This document shows positions 17,012 through 26,133 of a stretch of DNA of 64,000 nucleotides, in pieces. The stretch's first letter is position 1, and each line of letters opens with the position of its first letter. Where the stretch lies: positions 316,192 through 380,191 of the forward strand of contig NZ_FWWU01000004.1 in assembly GCF_900176165.1 (NCBI RefSeq), in the 5' to 3' direction. The position numbers and the translations under genes were made by a program. Source of the DNA: Deinococcus hopiensis KR-140. GTDB taxonomy: Bacteria > Deinococcota > Deinococci > Deinococcales > Deinococcaceae. The notes under the pieces were generated by a model that worked only from the letters and a program-made list of their open reading frames with translations, made no database searches and was not told where the DNA came from.

Positions 17012-18433
17012 ATGGTCTTCAGCTCCAATGTCTTTCTGTTTCTGTTTCTGCCGCTGTTTCTGATCGTCTACTACCTGCTGCCCTTCAAGGGGCGCTCGGC
17101 GTGGATCTTGCTTGGCAGCTACGCGCTTTACTCGTGGTGGCGCATCGATTTCCTGTGGTTGCTGATAGGGATCACGGCGGCAGCCTACGTCTACGGATTG
17201 GTGTTGGACCGGCAGTCGGACGGCCCGGCGCGACGCCGGACGCTGACCTCTGCCATCGTGCTGAATCTCGGTGCGCTGGCGTACTTCAAGTACGCCAATT
17301 TCGGCGTGGAGAGTTTCAACGCCATCACGCAGACGCTGGGCTTTCACCCTTTTTCCTGGACGCCCGTACTGCTGCCCATCGGACTGTCGTTTTTCATCTT
17401 CCACGCCATCAGTTACATCGTGGACGTGTACCGCCGGGAAGAGCCGCCCACCCGCAACCTGCTGGACTTCGCCGCTTTTATCGCGCTCTTTCCGCACCTG
17501 ATCGCGGGGCCTGTACTGAAGTACAACCTGCTCGCCGATCAATTTCTTCACCGTACGCACAGCGCCGAGCAGTTCAGCGCCGGCGCGACGCGCTTCATGA
17601 CTGGCTTTGCCAAGAAGGTCCTGATCGCCGATACCATCGCGCCCCTCGTCACCGCGAGCTTCAGCCAGGCGCAACCGACGATGGCCGACGCGTGGCTGGG
17701 GGCCGTGGCCTATACCCTGCAGCTCTACTTCGACTTCAGTGGATACAGCGACATGGCGATTGGCCTGGCCGCCATGATGGGCTTCAAGTTTCCCGAAAAC
17801 TTCAACCACCCGTACATCAGCCGCTCGATCACCGAGTTCTGGCGGCGCTGGCACATGAGCCTGAGCAGCTGGCTGCGCGAGTACCTGTACATCAGCCTGG
17901 GAGGCAACCGGAAGGGTGAGGGCCGAACCTACCTGAACCTGTGGCTGACGATGGTGCTGGGCGGGCTATGGCACGGGGCGAACTGGACCTTCGTGCTGTG
18001 GGGAATGTGGCACGGCAGCATCCTCGCGGTCGAGCGCCGGATGAAGGAAGCCAGGCTCTGGAAGCCGTCGCCCGCCTGGCTGACCATTCCCGGGACGATG
18101 CTGCTGGTGATGCTGGGCTGGGTGATGTTCCGCGCCGACAACGTGGCGGATGCCTTCCGGATGTACCGGGGCATGTTCGGTCTGAACGGCCTCGCGCTGA
18201 GCGACACGCTGGCGTGGCAGGTACGTCCCAGCGTGCTGCTCACCATGGGGTTGGCGGGGGCCCTGGTGTACCTCGCGCCGCTGTGGGGCCGACGCGTGGG
18301 GGACCCGGGCAGCACACTCCTGCGGCCCCGGCTCGCGGCGGCAGCCACGGTAGCGCTGCTGCCGCTGTTCGTGCTGGCCGTGCTCAAGCTCTCGGCCCAG
18401 AGCTACACGCCCTTTCTCTACTTTCAGTTCTGA
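17012..18433 (+). CDS. algI: MBOAT-family membrane O-acyltransferase, AlgI-like
   Basis: 473 residues with about ten or more membrane segments, starting MVFSSNVFLFLFLPLFLIVYY exactly as AlgI/DltB proteins do. The MBOAT catalytic His lies in GGLWHGANW (His321, matching His322 of the Pseudomonas protein), with conserved FWRRWHMSLSSWLREYLYISLGG upstream split here as FWRRWHMSLSSWL and YIPLGG-like YISLGG. It carries acetyl groups across the membrane for polysaccharide acetylation. It sits between algF and algJ homologues with spacings of 15 and 6 bases, a probable single transcript. Confidence 0.93.
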   Translation: MVFSSNVFLFLFLPLFLIVYYLLPFKGRSAWILLGSYALYSWWRIDFLWLLIGITAAAYVYGLVLDRQSDGPARRRTLTSAIVLNLGALAYFKYANFGVESFNAITQTLGFHPFSWTPVLLPIGLSFFIFHAISYIVDVYRREEPPTRNLLDFAAFIALFPHLIAGPVLKYNLLADQFLHRTHSAEQFSAGATRFMTGFAKKVLIADTIAPLVTASFSQAQPTMADAWLGAVAYTLQLYFDFSGYSDMAIGLAAMMGFKFPENFNHPYISRSITEFWRRWHMSLSSWLREYLYISLGGNRKGEGRTYLNLWLTMVLGGLWHGANWTFVLWGMWHGSILAVERRMKEARLWKPSPAWLTIPGTMLLVMLGWVMFRADNVADAFRMYRGMFGLNGLALSDTLAWQVRPSVLLTMGLAGALVYLAPLWGRRVGDPGSTLLRPRLAAAATVALLPLFVLAVLKLSAQSYTPFLYFQF

Positions 18434-18439
18434 GGTGAC

Positions 18440-19567
18440 ATGACCGATTTCGCGCAGGACACCCTTGGGCTCCGGGCCACCCGTCCCTCCGCCTCCCGCC
18501 TGCAGACCTGGCTTCCCGGCGCATTTTTGCTTACTGTCGTTGCCCTGGGCTCGGGCCTGACGCTGGGCCGTCCCGGGCTCCGTGAGGCCCAACCCGGCAA
18601 AAACCTCCTGACCGGTGAGTGGACCGCCTCCTGGGAGAAGAACCTCGACGCGGGGGTGCTGTGGCGTGATCCCAGTGTGAACCTGTGGGGGGGCCTGAAC
18701 TACCGCCTGCTGCACGAGGCCCGCGAGGGCGCGGTGATGGGCCGGGAAGGCTGGCTGTACACCGCCGAGGAATTCCAGACCTCGGCGCAGGACGCGCGGG
18801 AGCTGGCGGCCAAACTCGAGTATGTCCGGCAGGTGCGCGACACGCTGGCGAAGACTGGCACACGGCTCGTGGTGGCCCTCATTCCAGCCAAGGCGCGGGT
18901 GTACCCCGAGTACCTGGGACGCGCGCACATTCCAGCGGTGAAGGAAAACGTATACGCGCAGTTTCGCCAGGAGCTCGAAGACGCGCACATCCCCGTGCCG
19001 GATCTGCTCGCCGCCATGCAGGCCGGGAAGAAGCGCTCCGGCGAGGCCCTGTTTCTGCGTACCGACACCCACTGGACCCCCCAGGGAGCGGCGGTGGCGG
19101 CGCAGGCCCTCGCGCCCACCGTGGAGGCGCTGCGCCTGGACCTGCCTTCAGCCACCTACGCCGTCCAGCCCCAGCCGCCGGCCGCGCGCCGGGGTGATCT
19201 GCTGCGCTACGTGCCTGTACCGGGTGACGTCGGTCCGGCCCCCGACACGGTACGCGGGCAGTCCTACGTGCGCACCGACGGGGAAGGCGGAAGCCTGCTG
19301 GGCGACGAGGCCATCGCCGTCACGCTGGTGGGCACGAGTTACAGCGCTGACACGCCCGAGAACGTCTGGAAGTTCAGCGGCGCGCTTGCCCACGCGCTCG
19401 GCACCGAGGTGCTGAACGCGGCGCAGGCAGGCAAGGGACCGCTGCTCCCCATGCGCGAGTACCTGGGGGGCCAGGACTACCGGGACGCGCCCCCCAAGGT
19501 GGTCATCTGGGAGATTCCAGAGCGCTTCTTGCGGGTGCCTTACGGTAATACGGCGCGGAAGGAATAA
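18440..19567 (+). CDS. algJ: AlgJ-like O-acetyltransferase, membrane-anchored
   Basis: 375 residues with one N-terminal membrane anchor (about 24-45, LPGAFLLTVVALGSGLTL). The AlgJ/AlgX SGNH domain follows: GREGWLYTAEEF (about 101-112), LIPAKARVYPEYL (148-159), catalytic Asp209-Thr-His211-Trp in RTDTHWTP, and nucleophile Ser300 in LVGTSYSA. It should transfer acetyl groups from the AlgI/AlgF relay to the exopolysaccharide on the outer side of the cytoplasmic membrane. Start ATG is 6 bases after the algI stop, with GAGGTG-like spacing. It is the last gene before a bidirectional terminator. Confidence 0.87.
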   Translation: MTDFAQDTLGLRATRPSASRLQTWLPGAFLLTVVALGSGLTLGRPGLREAQPGKNLLTGEWTASWEKNLDAGVLWRDPSVNLWGGLNYRLLHEAREGAVMGREGWLYTAEEFQTSAQDARELAAKLEYVRQVRDTLAKTGTRLVVALIPAKARVYPEYLGRAHIPAVKENVYAQFRQELEDAHIPVPDLLAAMQAGKKRSGEALFLRTDTHWTPQGAAVAAQALAPTVEALRLDLPSATYAVQPQPPAARRGDLLRYVPVPGDVGPAPDTVRGQSYVRTDGEGGSLLGDEAIAVTLVGTSYSADTPENVWKFSGALAHALGTEVLNAAQAGKGPLLPMREYLGGQDYRDAPPKVVIWEIPERFLRVPYGNTARKE

Positions 19568-19617
19568 ACGCCCTCCCACCGCAAGCCCCATTCTTCCATG
19601 GAGACCGGGGCCAGAAG

Positions 19618-19654
19618 AAAGTGCCCCAGCCATTGCTAATGGCTGGGGCACTTT
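19618..19654. terminator. Bidirectional terminator between algJ and MFS gene
   Basis: Arms 19618-19634 and 19638-19654 pair perfectly over 17 bases with a 3-base loop, and begin with AAA and end with TTT, so each strand gives a hairpin with a short T tail between two convergent genes. Confidence 0.75.
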
Positions 19655-19664
19655 CCCACCGACT

Positions 19665-21134
19665 TCAGACAGGCTGGGGCCGCTCCGCGCCCGCCCCGCT
19701 GCCCCCGGCCCCCGGCTCTCCCCCATGCTCCTGCTCCGCCCGGCGCAGAAACAGGGCCAGCGCGATGGACAGCACCGAGATGGCAGCAGCGACGTGGAAA
19801 GCCGACTGCAAGCCTGCCGTCTGGGCGAGCAAGGGCGCGCTGCCCTCCCGCAGCAGGTCCGCGCTGCGGGCGGTCATCTGGGTAACGAGGAGGGCCGTAC
19901 CCGCCGCGCCGGCCACCTGTTGCAGGGTGCTGAGGATGGCGCTGCCGTGGGAGTACAGGTGCATGGGGAGGGGCCCCAGCGAGCTGGTAAAGACCGGCGT
20001 GAACAGCAGGGCCAGCCCCACGCTCAGGACGAGGTGCAGGCCCAGCAGCGCCCACACGGGCGTGTCCGCCGTGATGCCGCCCAGCCCCCACAGCACGGCC
20101 GTCATCAGCGCCGTACCTGTCAGCACCAGTCCCCGCGGGCCTCGCCGGTCATACAGCCGGCCCACACTGGGGGCCAGCAGTCCCATCAGCAGGCCGCCGG
20201 GAAGCAGCAGCAGCCCGGTCTGCAACGAGGACAGGCCGCGAATGTTCTGCAGGTAGATGGGCAGCAAGATTGCGCCGCCGAACAGGGCCATCATGGCGAT
20301 CATCATGAGAAGGACGCCGAGGGTGAACATGGGGAAGCGGAAGGCACGCAGGTCCAGCAGGGGCGCGCCGCTGCGTTCAAGATGACGCTGCCGCCACGTG
20401 AACAGCGCCAGGCTGAGCGCCGAGACTGCCAGCGGCCACACCACTGCCGGGCTGCCGAAGCCTCCGGGACCGCTAGCCTGACTCAGGCCGTAGACAATGC
20501 CGCCGAAGCCCAGCGCCGACAGGGGCACCGACGTGAGGTCCAGCGTGATGCGCTGCCCCTCGCCGACGTTTTGCAAGGTGCGCGCTCCATAGGCGAGTGC
20601 GGCCAGGGCGATGGGCAGCACGAACAGAAACATCGCCCGCCACGAGAGCAGCTGCAAGATCAGGCCCGAGAGGGTGGGACCGATGGCCGGGGCCACAGAG
20701 ATCACGATGCTGATGTTGCCCATCACCGCGCCGCGCCGCTCGGGCGGCACCAGCGTCAGCACAGTGGTCATGAGGAGGGGCACCATGATGGCCGTGCCCG
20801 ATGCCTGAACGATGCGCGCAGCCAGCAGCACGCCGAATCCCGGCGCGACGCCCGCGAGCAGGGTACCCACGCTGAACAGCGTCATGGCGACGAAAAAGAC
20901 CGTCCGGGTGGACAGGCGCTGCAGCAAGAAGCCCGTGGTGGGAATCACCACCGACATCGTGAGCATGAAGGCGGTGGACAGCCACTGCACCGTATTCGCG
21001 GCGACGTGCAGGTCTGTCATCAGGCGCGGCAGGGCCACGTTCATGATCGTCTCGTTGAGGATCACGACGAAGGTGGCGATCAGGAGGATCAGGATGACGG
21101 CCCGGTCATGTGGGGCGGGGGTGGGTGCGGTCAT
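19665..21134 (-). CDS. MFS drug exporter, DHA2 (EmrB/QacA) family
   Basis: 489 residues with about 14 hydrophobic segments. Motif features: ATFVVILNETIMNVALPRLM at the start (motif D1 style), VQWLSTAFMLTMSVVIPTTGFL, and motif C-like VISVAPAIGPTLSGLI in the fifth segment, which marks proton-driven antiporters. It probably expels toxic organic compounds. It is followed upstream (plus side) by a RibD-like reductase and a divergent HxlR regulator, a common layout for inducible efflux or detoxification. The substrate cannot be predicted. Confidence 0.88.
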   Translation of the reverse strand: MTAPTPAPHDRAVILILLIATFVVILNETIMNVALPRLMTDLHVAANTVQWLSTAFMLTMSVVIPTTGFLLQRLSTRTVFFVAMTLFSVGTLLAGVAPGFGVLLAARIVQASGTAIMVPLLMTTVLTLVPPERRGAVMGNISIVISVAPAIGPTLSGLILQLLSWRAMFLFVLPIALAALAYGARTLQNVGEGQRITLDLTSVPLSALGFGGIVYGLSQASGPGGFGSPAVVWPLAVSALSLALFTWRQRHLERSGAPLLDLRAFRFPMFTLGVLLMMIAMMALFGGAILLPIYLQNIRGLSSLQTGLLLLPGGLLMGLLAPSVGRLYDRRGPRGLVLTGTALMTAVLWGLGGITADTPVWALLGLHLVLSVGLALLFTPVFTSSLGPLPMHLYSHGSAILSTLQQVAGAAGTALLVTQMTARSADLLREGSAPLLAQTAGLQSAFHVAAAISVLSIALALFLRRAEQEHGGEPGAGGSGAGAERPQPV

Positions 21135-21203
21135 GGAGACCTCCTCGGGTGAGAGCGAAGCCGGGCGGGGAACCAGACCTGAGGGTCAGGGAAAACAGGA
21201 AGG

Positions 21204-21791
21204 TCAGGAGGAGGTCGCCGCTGGGTCTGCCAGCACGTCGTACGAGAGCAGCACCACGCCGCTGGAAAAGGTGCGCGTTTCCCGGAGCGCGAGCCGCGCA
21301 GTCAGACCGTCCCCGAACAGGCGGCGGCCCTGACCCACCACGACGGGATGAACGAGGAGGTCAAGCCCGTCAAGGAGGCCAAGGCGCAGCAGCGACTGGA
21401 TCAGGGTGACGCTCCCGCTGACGTTGATGTTGCGCCCCGGCTGCGCTTTGAGGCGCCCCACTTCTTCCACCATATCGCCGCCCAGCAGCGTGGAGTTCAC
21501 CCAGTCGGCTTCCGTCAGGGTGCCTGATACCACGTACTTGGAGATGCCGTTCATCATGGCGGCGGCAGGGTCACCCCTGGGCGCGTTTGCAAAAGCGGCG
21601 CGAAAGCCCTGGTACGTCGCGCGGCCCAGCAGCAGGGCGTCGGCCTGGGCCCCGGACTCCCCGATGTACTGCCCTATTTCAGGCACGAAGTACGGCATGG
21701 ACCAGCCTGCCGCCGCAAAGTCATCGGCGGGGCCGGGCCCCTCCACCACACCGTCGAGCGACATAAACAGACCGGCAATGATTTTCCTCAT
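21204..21791 (-). CDS. RibD C-terminal/dihydrofolate reductase-like protein
   Basis: 195 residues from ATG 21791: MRKIIAGLFMSLDGVVEGP is the usual opening of the RibD_C/YyaP-YwjB family, followed by DALLLGRATYQGF, KYVVSGTL, NINVSGSVTLIQSLLRLGL and a VHPVVVGQGRRLF block. Members bind NADPH with a DHFR-like fold and often have unknown substrates. A TTG-started extension to 21860 is not needed. It is probably co-transcribed with the MFS gene 69 bases downstream and controlled by the divergent HxlR protein, which suggests modification or reduction of a xenobiotic. Confidence 0.82.
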   Translation of the reverse strand: MRKIIAGLFMSLDGVVEGPGPADDFAAAGWSMPYFVPEIGQYIGESGAQADALLLGRATYQGFRAAFANAPRGDPAAAMMNGISKYVVSGTLTEADWVNSTLLGGDMVEEVGRLKAQPGRNINVSGSVTLIQSLLRLGLLDGLDLLVHPVVVGQGRRLFGDGLTARLALRETRTFSSGVVLLSYDVLADPAATSS

Positions 21792-21890
21792 GGTGTCCTC
21801 CCTGACAGCCAGGAACACGGGAAAGCCGTCCGGACCACCATGAGGCCGCCCAGCGCACAAAACCCGTAATCCTTTCGCTGAATTTAGTGT

Positions 21891-21906
21891 AGGACATAAC
21901 AGTCCT
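21891..21906. promoter_or_regulatory. Inverted repeat operator between reductase and HxlR genes
   Basis: AGGAC-N6-GTCCT lies in an AT-rich spacer (21880-21945) between the two divergent starts; the right arm extends to GTCCTAAA and a displaced TTTAG is on the left. It is a reasonable HxlR binding site by position and symmetry. Binding is inferred. Confidence 0.45.
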
Positions 21907-21957
21907 AAATTGCAACTGCTTACTCAGTTTTTTGTACCAAGTTCGGTAGACTGGGGC

Positions 21958-22632
21958 ATGGCGTCCAAGCGTTCCTACGAAGACGGTTGCGCCGCCGCGC
22001 ACGCCCTTGACCTGATCGGCGAGCGCTGGGCGCTGCTGGTGGTGCGCGAGTTGTTGCTGGGGCCGAGGCGCTTCACGGACCTGCGCGCGGCGCTCCCGGG
22101 CATCAGCCCCAATGTGCTGACGCAGCGGCTGGTGGACCTGGAGGAAACGGGCGTGTTGCGCCGCCGCCATCTTCCAGCCCCGGCGGCGTCCTGGGTCTAC
22201 GAACTGACCTCCTGGGGATACGAACTCGAACCCGTCCTGCAGCAGCTGGGCCGCTGGGGCGTGCGCTCCCCGGTGCGGCCTCAGGGGCACCCCATCAGCC
22301 TCGCCACGCTGATCACGGCGTTGAAGACCATGTTCCAGTCACCGGGTGGAGAGCTGAAGGCCACGCTGGAGCTGAGGATGGGGCGCGATACCTTTACCGT
22401 CCGCCTGGAAGATGGGCAGATTGCGGTGGAGCCCGGAGAGGCCCGGCATCCCAGTGCCGTGCTGACGGGAGACGTCCCCACGCTGGGTGGCCTGATCTTC
22501 GGGGGGCAGCCCCTGCAGGCAGCCGAAGCGGAGGGCCGCGTTGCAGTGGAGGGGGACCGCGCCCTCGCCGAGCACTTCCTTCGCCTCTTTCCCCTGCCAG
22601 GGCCAGTGGTGCTGTCCGGCGTGGCCTCCTGA
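21958..22632 (+). CDS. HxlR-type regulator with C-terminal sterol-carrier-like domain
   Basis: 224 residues. The N-terminal winged helix (about 1-100) has the HxlR pattern: CAAAHALDLIGERWALLVVRELLLGPRRF, NVLTQRLVDLEETGVL and YELTSWGYEL. The C-terminal 100 residues (FQSPGGELKATLELRMGRDTF through AVEGDRALAEHFLRLFPLP) resemble an SCP2 sterol-carrier or alkyl-sulfatase C-terminal fold, with a hydrophobic pocket that could hold the inducer. Fused proteins of this form are known but less common than plain HxlR. It likely controls the divergent reductase-MFS pair. Confidence 0.8.
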   Translation: MASKRSYEDGCAAAHALDLIGERWALLVVRELLLGPRRFTDLRAALPGISPNVLTQRLVDLEETGVLRRRHLPAPAASWVYELTSWGYELEPVLQQLGRWGVRSPVRPQGHPISLATLITALKTMFQSPGGELKATLELRMGRDTFTVRLEDGQIAVEPGEARHPSAVLTGDVPTLGGLIFGGQPLQAAEAEGRVAVEGDRALAEHFLRLFPLPGPVVLSGVAS

Positions 22633-22639
22633 GCGCCGC

Positions 22640-23401
22640 CTACACCAGCGTTAGGGGATGGCGGTTCATGTCCTTGTAGAGGAGGTACTTGCTCCAGGTT
22701 TTGCCGAGGGCGCCGTACCACTGGGGGCAGTGGGCCGCCATCCAGATGACGTCCCCCGTGGTGACGGGCAAGAAGCGCTCGCCCAACCGGTAGATGCCTT
22801 CTCCCTCGAGCATCAGCAGGCCGTGCTCCATGTAGTGAATCTCGACGTAGGGCAGCGTGGCGCCCGGCGCGTAGCTCATGGTGCTCACCATGAAGTCGAA
22901 CCTGGGCTCGTCCGGCAGCAGCTTGCGTGCGATCAGCCCGGCGTCCCCCTCGAACGCCGTGCCCTCCACCCGGCGTTCGTTGCCCAGGAAAAGGCGGGGC
23001 GCGGGCAGGTTCCCCTCGGCGGGTTGAAAGCGCTTCTCGAAGACGGAGAGGCGGGCGGGGACCGCCGCGTGCAGCGTATGGCTGAGCCCTGCGGGCAGGT
23101 AGGCGTAGTCGGACTCGCCCAGCGTGTGCCGCTCGCCCTCCGCGCGGAGTTCCACCTCGCCCTCCAGAACGAACACGAAGCGCTGGATGCCTGCCGGCGC
23201 GGCGCTCGCCTGCGCGCCTGCGCCCAACTCGGCCGTGAACTGGGTAAAGCGTGCCCCCAGGCCAATCACAGGAGCGATGTGGACGATGCAGGCCGCCCCT
23301 TCCCACCCGGCCATGGGCGTGCGGACAAATGTTTCGGGCGTGAGTAGCGCGAATTCGGGCGAGACGACGCTGCGGGTGAGGCCGAGGTGCTGGAGGGTCA
23401 A
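22640..23401 (-). CDS. allE: (S)-ureidoglycine aminohydrolase
   Basis: 253 residues from a TTG at 23401 with AAAGGA about 9 bases upstream. It is a bicupin of the YlbA/AllE family: SVVSPEFALLTPETFV at the start, cupin 1 with QRFVFVLEGEVEL and YLPAGLSH, then HYMEHGLLMLEGEGIYRLG with WMAAHCPQWYGALG and SKYLLYKDMNRHPL at the end. AllE uses Mn to convert ureidoglycine to ureidoglycolate and ammonia, the step after AllC. It is the last gene of a four-gene ureide operon. Ureidoglycolate lyase or hydrolase for the next step is not seen in the window. Confidence 0.9.
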   Translation of the reverse strand: MTLQHLGLTRSVVSPEFALLTPETFVRTPMAGWEGAACIVHIAPVIGLGARFTQFTAELGAGAQASAAPAGIQRFVFVLEGEVELRAEGERHTLGESDYAYLPAGLSHTLHAAVPARLSVFEKRFQPAEGNLPAPRLFLGNERRVEGTAFEGDAGLIARKLLPDEPRFDFMVSTMSYAPGATLPYVEIHYMEHGLLMLEGEGIYRLGERFLPVTTGDVIWMAAHCPQWYGALGKTWSKYLLYKDMNRHPLTLV

Positions 23402-23539
23402 GGGGAGGGTTCCTTTCGGGAGAAGGGGGCAGCGAGCAGTGGGCGGAGATCCGCTTTCAGCGGTCAGAGGCGAGAAGGGCCTGCGCAGACCTGCGTCAAT
23501 GGGGACGGCCCGCAGGGAGGGGGTGCGGTGGAGCGGCCT

Positions 23540-24883
23540 CTACACCTCCGGGCGCACGAATCGTCCCCCCGGCGCTGAGGAAAAGCGTCCATCCCGGTAG
23601 ACGGTGTGACCGCGCAGGAGGGTGCGCTGGACGTGTCCGAGGAAGGTCTGTCCGAGGTAAGGGCTGGACTTCCAGCGGGTGTGCAGATCCTCGGGCGTGT
23701 GGGTCCAGACGGCTCCGAGGTCCACCAGGACCAGATCGGCGTCGTTGCCCGGTTGCAGCCCCCCCTTGCCCTGCAGCGCAAACCGGCGGGCCGGATTGGC
23801 CGAGAGCAGGCTGGAGAGCAGCGGCAGGCCCAGTCCTCGCTTGCGGCCTTCGGTCAGCAAGGCGGCGAGGGTGGACTGCACCCCGGCAATCCCTCCCCAG
23901 ACCTCGAAGAAGTCGTCGCGGGCTTTGAGGTCTGGCGTGCTCGGCGAGTGGTCCGAACCGATGGTGTTGATCTCGCCCGCCCGGATGGAAGCCCACAGGG
24001 CTTCCACCTCTGCTCTGCCGCGCAGGGGGGGCGCACACTTGAGCACCGCACCCAGGCGTTCCATGTCCTCCCCGGTAAAACAGAGGTAGTGCGGGCAGGT
24101 CTCCACGCTCACATTCACTCCCCGCCGCCTGGCTTCCACCGCGAGCGTGACGGCCCGCCCGGTGCTCAGGTGAACGAGGTGCAGCGCCGCGCCCGTCTCT
24201 TCGGCCAGCAAGAGGGCCCGTCCCACCGCTTCCACCTCCGCGATCGCCGGGCGGCTTTGCAGATAGTCCCCCACCTCCCGTCCGCCTGCCGCCCGAATCC
24301 GCGCCCCCAGCCTCGCCGTGATGGTCTCGCTCTCGGCGTGCACGGCCACCACGCGGCCCAGTGCCTGGGCCGCGTGCATCCCTTCATACAGCGTCAGGTC
24401 ATCGGCGGCCGCAAACTCCGCCAGGCCGCTGTCACTCATAAACGCCTTAAAGCCCACCACCCCCGCTTCAGCCAGTTCGGGCAGGTGCTCCAGATTGTGG
24501 GGCGTCAAGCCCCCCCACAGGGCGAAGTCCGCGTAGCACGCCCCCTCGGCGGCCTGCCGTTTGGCCCCGAACGTCTCGCGGTTGAGTACCGGAGGCGAAC
24601 TGTTCAGCGGCATGTCGGCAAAGGTCGTTCCACCTCCGGCGACGAGGGCACGGCTGCCGGTGGACACGCCCTCCCACTCGCTCCGGCCAGGTTCGTTGAA
24701 GTGCACGTGAACGTCCACCACACCCGGAAAGACGTGCAGTCCTGCAGCGTCGATCTCCGCCCGGGCCGAACCCTCGAGTTCCGGGGCGAGGGCAACGATG
24801 CGGCCGTCCTCCACGGCGAGGTCTGCACACACCACCCCCTGCTCACCGATCAGCTGCCCCCCGCGGATCAGGAGGTCATACAT
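23540..24883 (-). CDS. allB: Allantoinase
   Basis: 447 residues from the ATG at 24883, which shares one base with the allC stop. Amidohydrolase fold: the metal pair in VDVHVHFNEPGRSEWEG (His-x-His), the bridging Lys in VGFKAFMSDSG (about 147), His residues in VAVHAESE and LHLVHLSTG, and the catalytic Asp in IGSDHSPS (about 315). The GGGTTFADMPLNSSPP and CPHYLCFTGEDM blocks are typical of allantoinase rather than dihydropyrimidinase. It opens the hydantoin ring of allantoin to give allantoate. In-frame sequence to 25030 lies within allC and is rejected. Confidence 0.92.
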   Translation of the reverse strand: MYDLLIRGGQLIGEQGVVCADLAVEDGRIVALAPELEGSARAEIDAAGLHVFPGVVDVHVHFNEPGRSEWEGVSTGSRALVAGGGTTFADMPLNSSPPVLNRETFGAKRQAAEGACYADFALWGGLTPHNLEHLPELAEAGVVGFKAFMSDSGLAEFAAADDLTLYEGMHAAQALGRVVAVHAESETITARLGARIRAAGGREVGDYLQSRPAIAEVEAVGRALLLAEETGAALHLVHLSTGRAVTLAVEARRRGVNVSVETCPHYLCFTGEDMERLGAVLKCAPPLRGRAEVEALWASIRAGEINTIGSDHSPSTPDLKARDDFFEVWGGIAGVQSTLAALLTEGRKRGLGLPLLSSLLSANPARRFALQGKGGLQPGNDADLVLVDLGAVWTHTPEDLHTRWKSSPYLGQTFLGHVQRTLLRGHTVYRDGRFSSAPGGRFVRPEV

Positions 24884-26133
24884 CAGCGCCCCTCCTCTCG
24901 CTCGGCCAGCAGGGTCAGAAAGCGGACACCCACGCGCAGGGCCGCTTCGACGTCCTCCGCGAGGACAGTTTCGTCGGGGTGGTGGCTGATGCCGCCCGGA
25001 CTGCGCACAAAGAGCATCGTCGACGGCCACACCGTCCCGGTCACCATGGCGTCGTGCCCCGCTCCGCTGACCAGCGTCGACCCCCCGTGCCCCTCCGCCT
25101 CCAACGCTTCCCCCAATAGCCCCGTCAGCACCCCGTCCATCGGCGTCGCCGAAACCTCCATCCTCACCTCCTGCTTCAAGCTCAGGTGGCGGGCGGCGGC
25201 GATTCTTCCCGCCGTCTCCAGCAACTCGGTCTGTGCCCGGCGCCGCACCTCGTCCTCCGCGTGACGCACATCAAGGGTGAAGTGGGCCGCGCCGGGGATC
25301 ACGTTGCTTGCGCCGGGCCGGGCCTCAATGAATCCCACTGTGGCGACGAGACCGGGCGTCTGCCGCGCCTGCGTCTCGGCAGCAAGGATGAACTCGGCCG
25401 CTCCCGTCAGGGCGTCGCGGCGCAGATGCATTGGGGTGGTGCCCGCGTGGTTGGCCTTGCCCGTGAAGGCCAGGTTGAACCGCGACTGTCCCGCCACGGC
25501 ACTGACCGCTCCCAGGGCGCGGCCATCGGCCTCCAGCACAGGCCCCTGCTCGATATGGAATTCCAGGTAGCCCAGGACCTCGCCCCGCAACCTCGCCTCC
25601 GACAGGGCCGACACGTCCAGGCCGTAGTCGCCGATGGCCTGACGAACCGTGACCCCCGCGGCGTCCGTCAATTCCAGGAGGGGCTCCGCCGTGCCCACCA
25701 GCGCCCGGCTGCCCAGAAACGGCACACCGAAGCGCACACCCTCCTCCTCGCTGAAGCCCACCACATGCAGGTGATAGGGCACCGCCAAGTCTCCCAGCGC
25801 TTCCAGCAGCCCCAAACCCAGCACCACGCCCAGGGGGCCGTCGTAGGCCCCGGCGTTGGGCACCGTGTCCAGGTGCGAGGCGATCAGGAGGGTGCGGGCC
25901 TCCAGGTCAGCGCTGTGCCGGACTGCGTGCCAGTTGCCCGCCGCGTCGATGGACGTTTCCAGCCCCAGGGCGGCAGCCCAGCCCTCCAGCTGCGAGTGAA
26001 CGTCGCGCATGGGGGGCGAGAGGAAGAGGCGGGTCAGTTGGCCCGGTTCCTGGGTGAAGGTGGCGAGGGTGTGGCAGCGGACGAGGGCCTGTTCGGCCAG
26101 CGAGGCGAAGTCGGTCTCAGTGAAGTTGGTCAT
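24883..26133 (-). CDS. allC: Allantoate amidohydrolase
   Basis: 416 residues, peptidase M20-like Zn hydrolase. Metal ligands: SHLDTVPNAGAYDGPLGVV (His, Asp), GFSEEEGVRFG (Glu pair) and FHIEQGPVLE (His). The dimer/substrate loop GKANHAGTTPMHLRRDA and the C-terminal SGAGHDAM and GISHHPDE motifs match AllC and N-carbamoyl amino acid hydrolases. In this cluster it should split allantoate to ureidoglycine, ammonia and CO2. ATGA overlap with the gene before and TGATG with allB show tight coupling. By itself the family also includes beta-ureidopropionase; the neighbours favour AllC. Confidence 0.9.
   Translation of the reverse strand: MTNFTETDFASLAEQALVRCHTLATFTQEPGQLTRLFLSPPMRDVHSQLEGWAAALGLETSIDAAGNWHAVRHSADLEARTLLIASHLDTVPNAGAYDGPLGVVLGLGLLEALGDLAVPYHLHVVGFSEEEGVRFGVPFLGSRALVGTAEPLLELTDAAGVTVRQAIGDYGLDVSALSEARLRGEVLGYLEFHIEQGPVLEADGRALGAVSAVAGQSRFNLAFTGKANHAGTTPMHLRRDALTGAAEFILAAETQARQTPGLVATVGFIEARPGASNVIPGAAHFTLDVRHAEDEVRRRAQTELLETAGRIAAARHLSLKQEVRMEVSATPMDGVLTGLLGEALEAEGHGGSTLVSGAGHDAMVTGTVWPSTMLFVRSPGGISHHPDETVLAEDVEAALRVGVRFLTLLAEREEGR

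Noticed and set aside
19725..21152. 475-codon plus-strand frame over the MFS gene
   Set aside because: Gln/His/Arg-rich antisense shadow; the minus strand has 14 membrane segments and MFS motifs.
23606..25264. 552-codon plus-strand frame over allB/allC
   Set aside because: No recognisable domain and shadow composition; both opposite genes have intact catalytic motifs.
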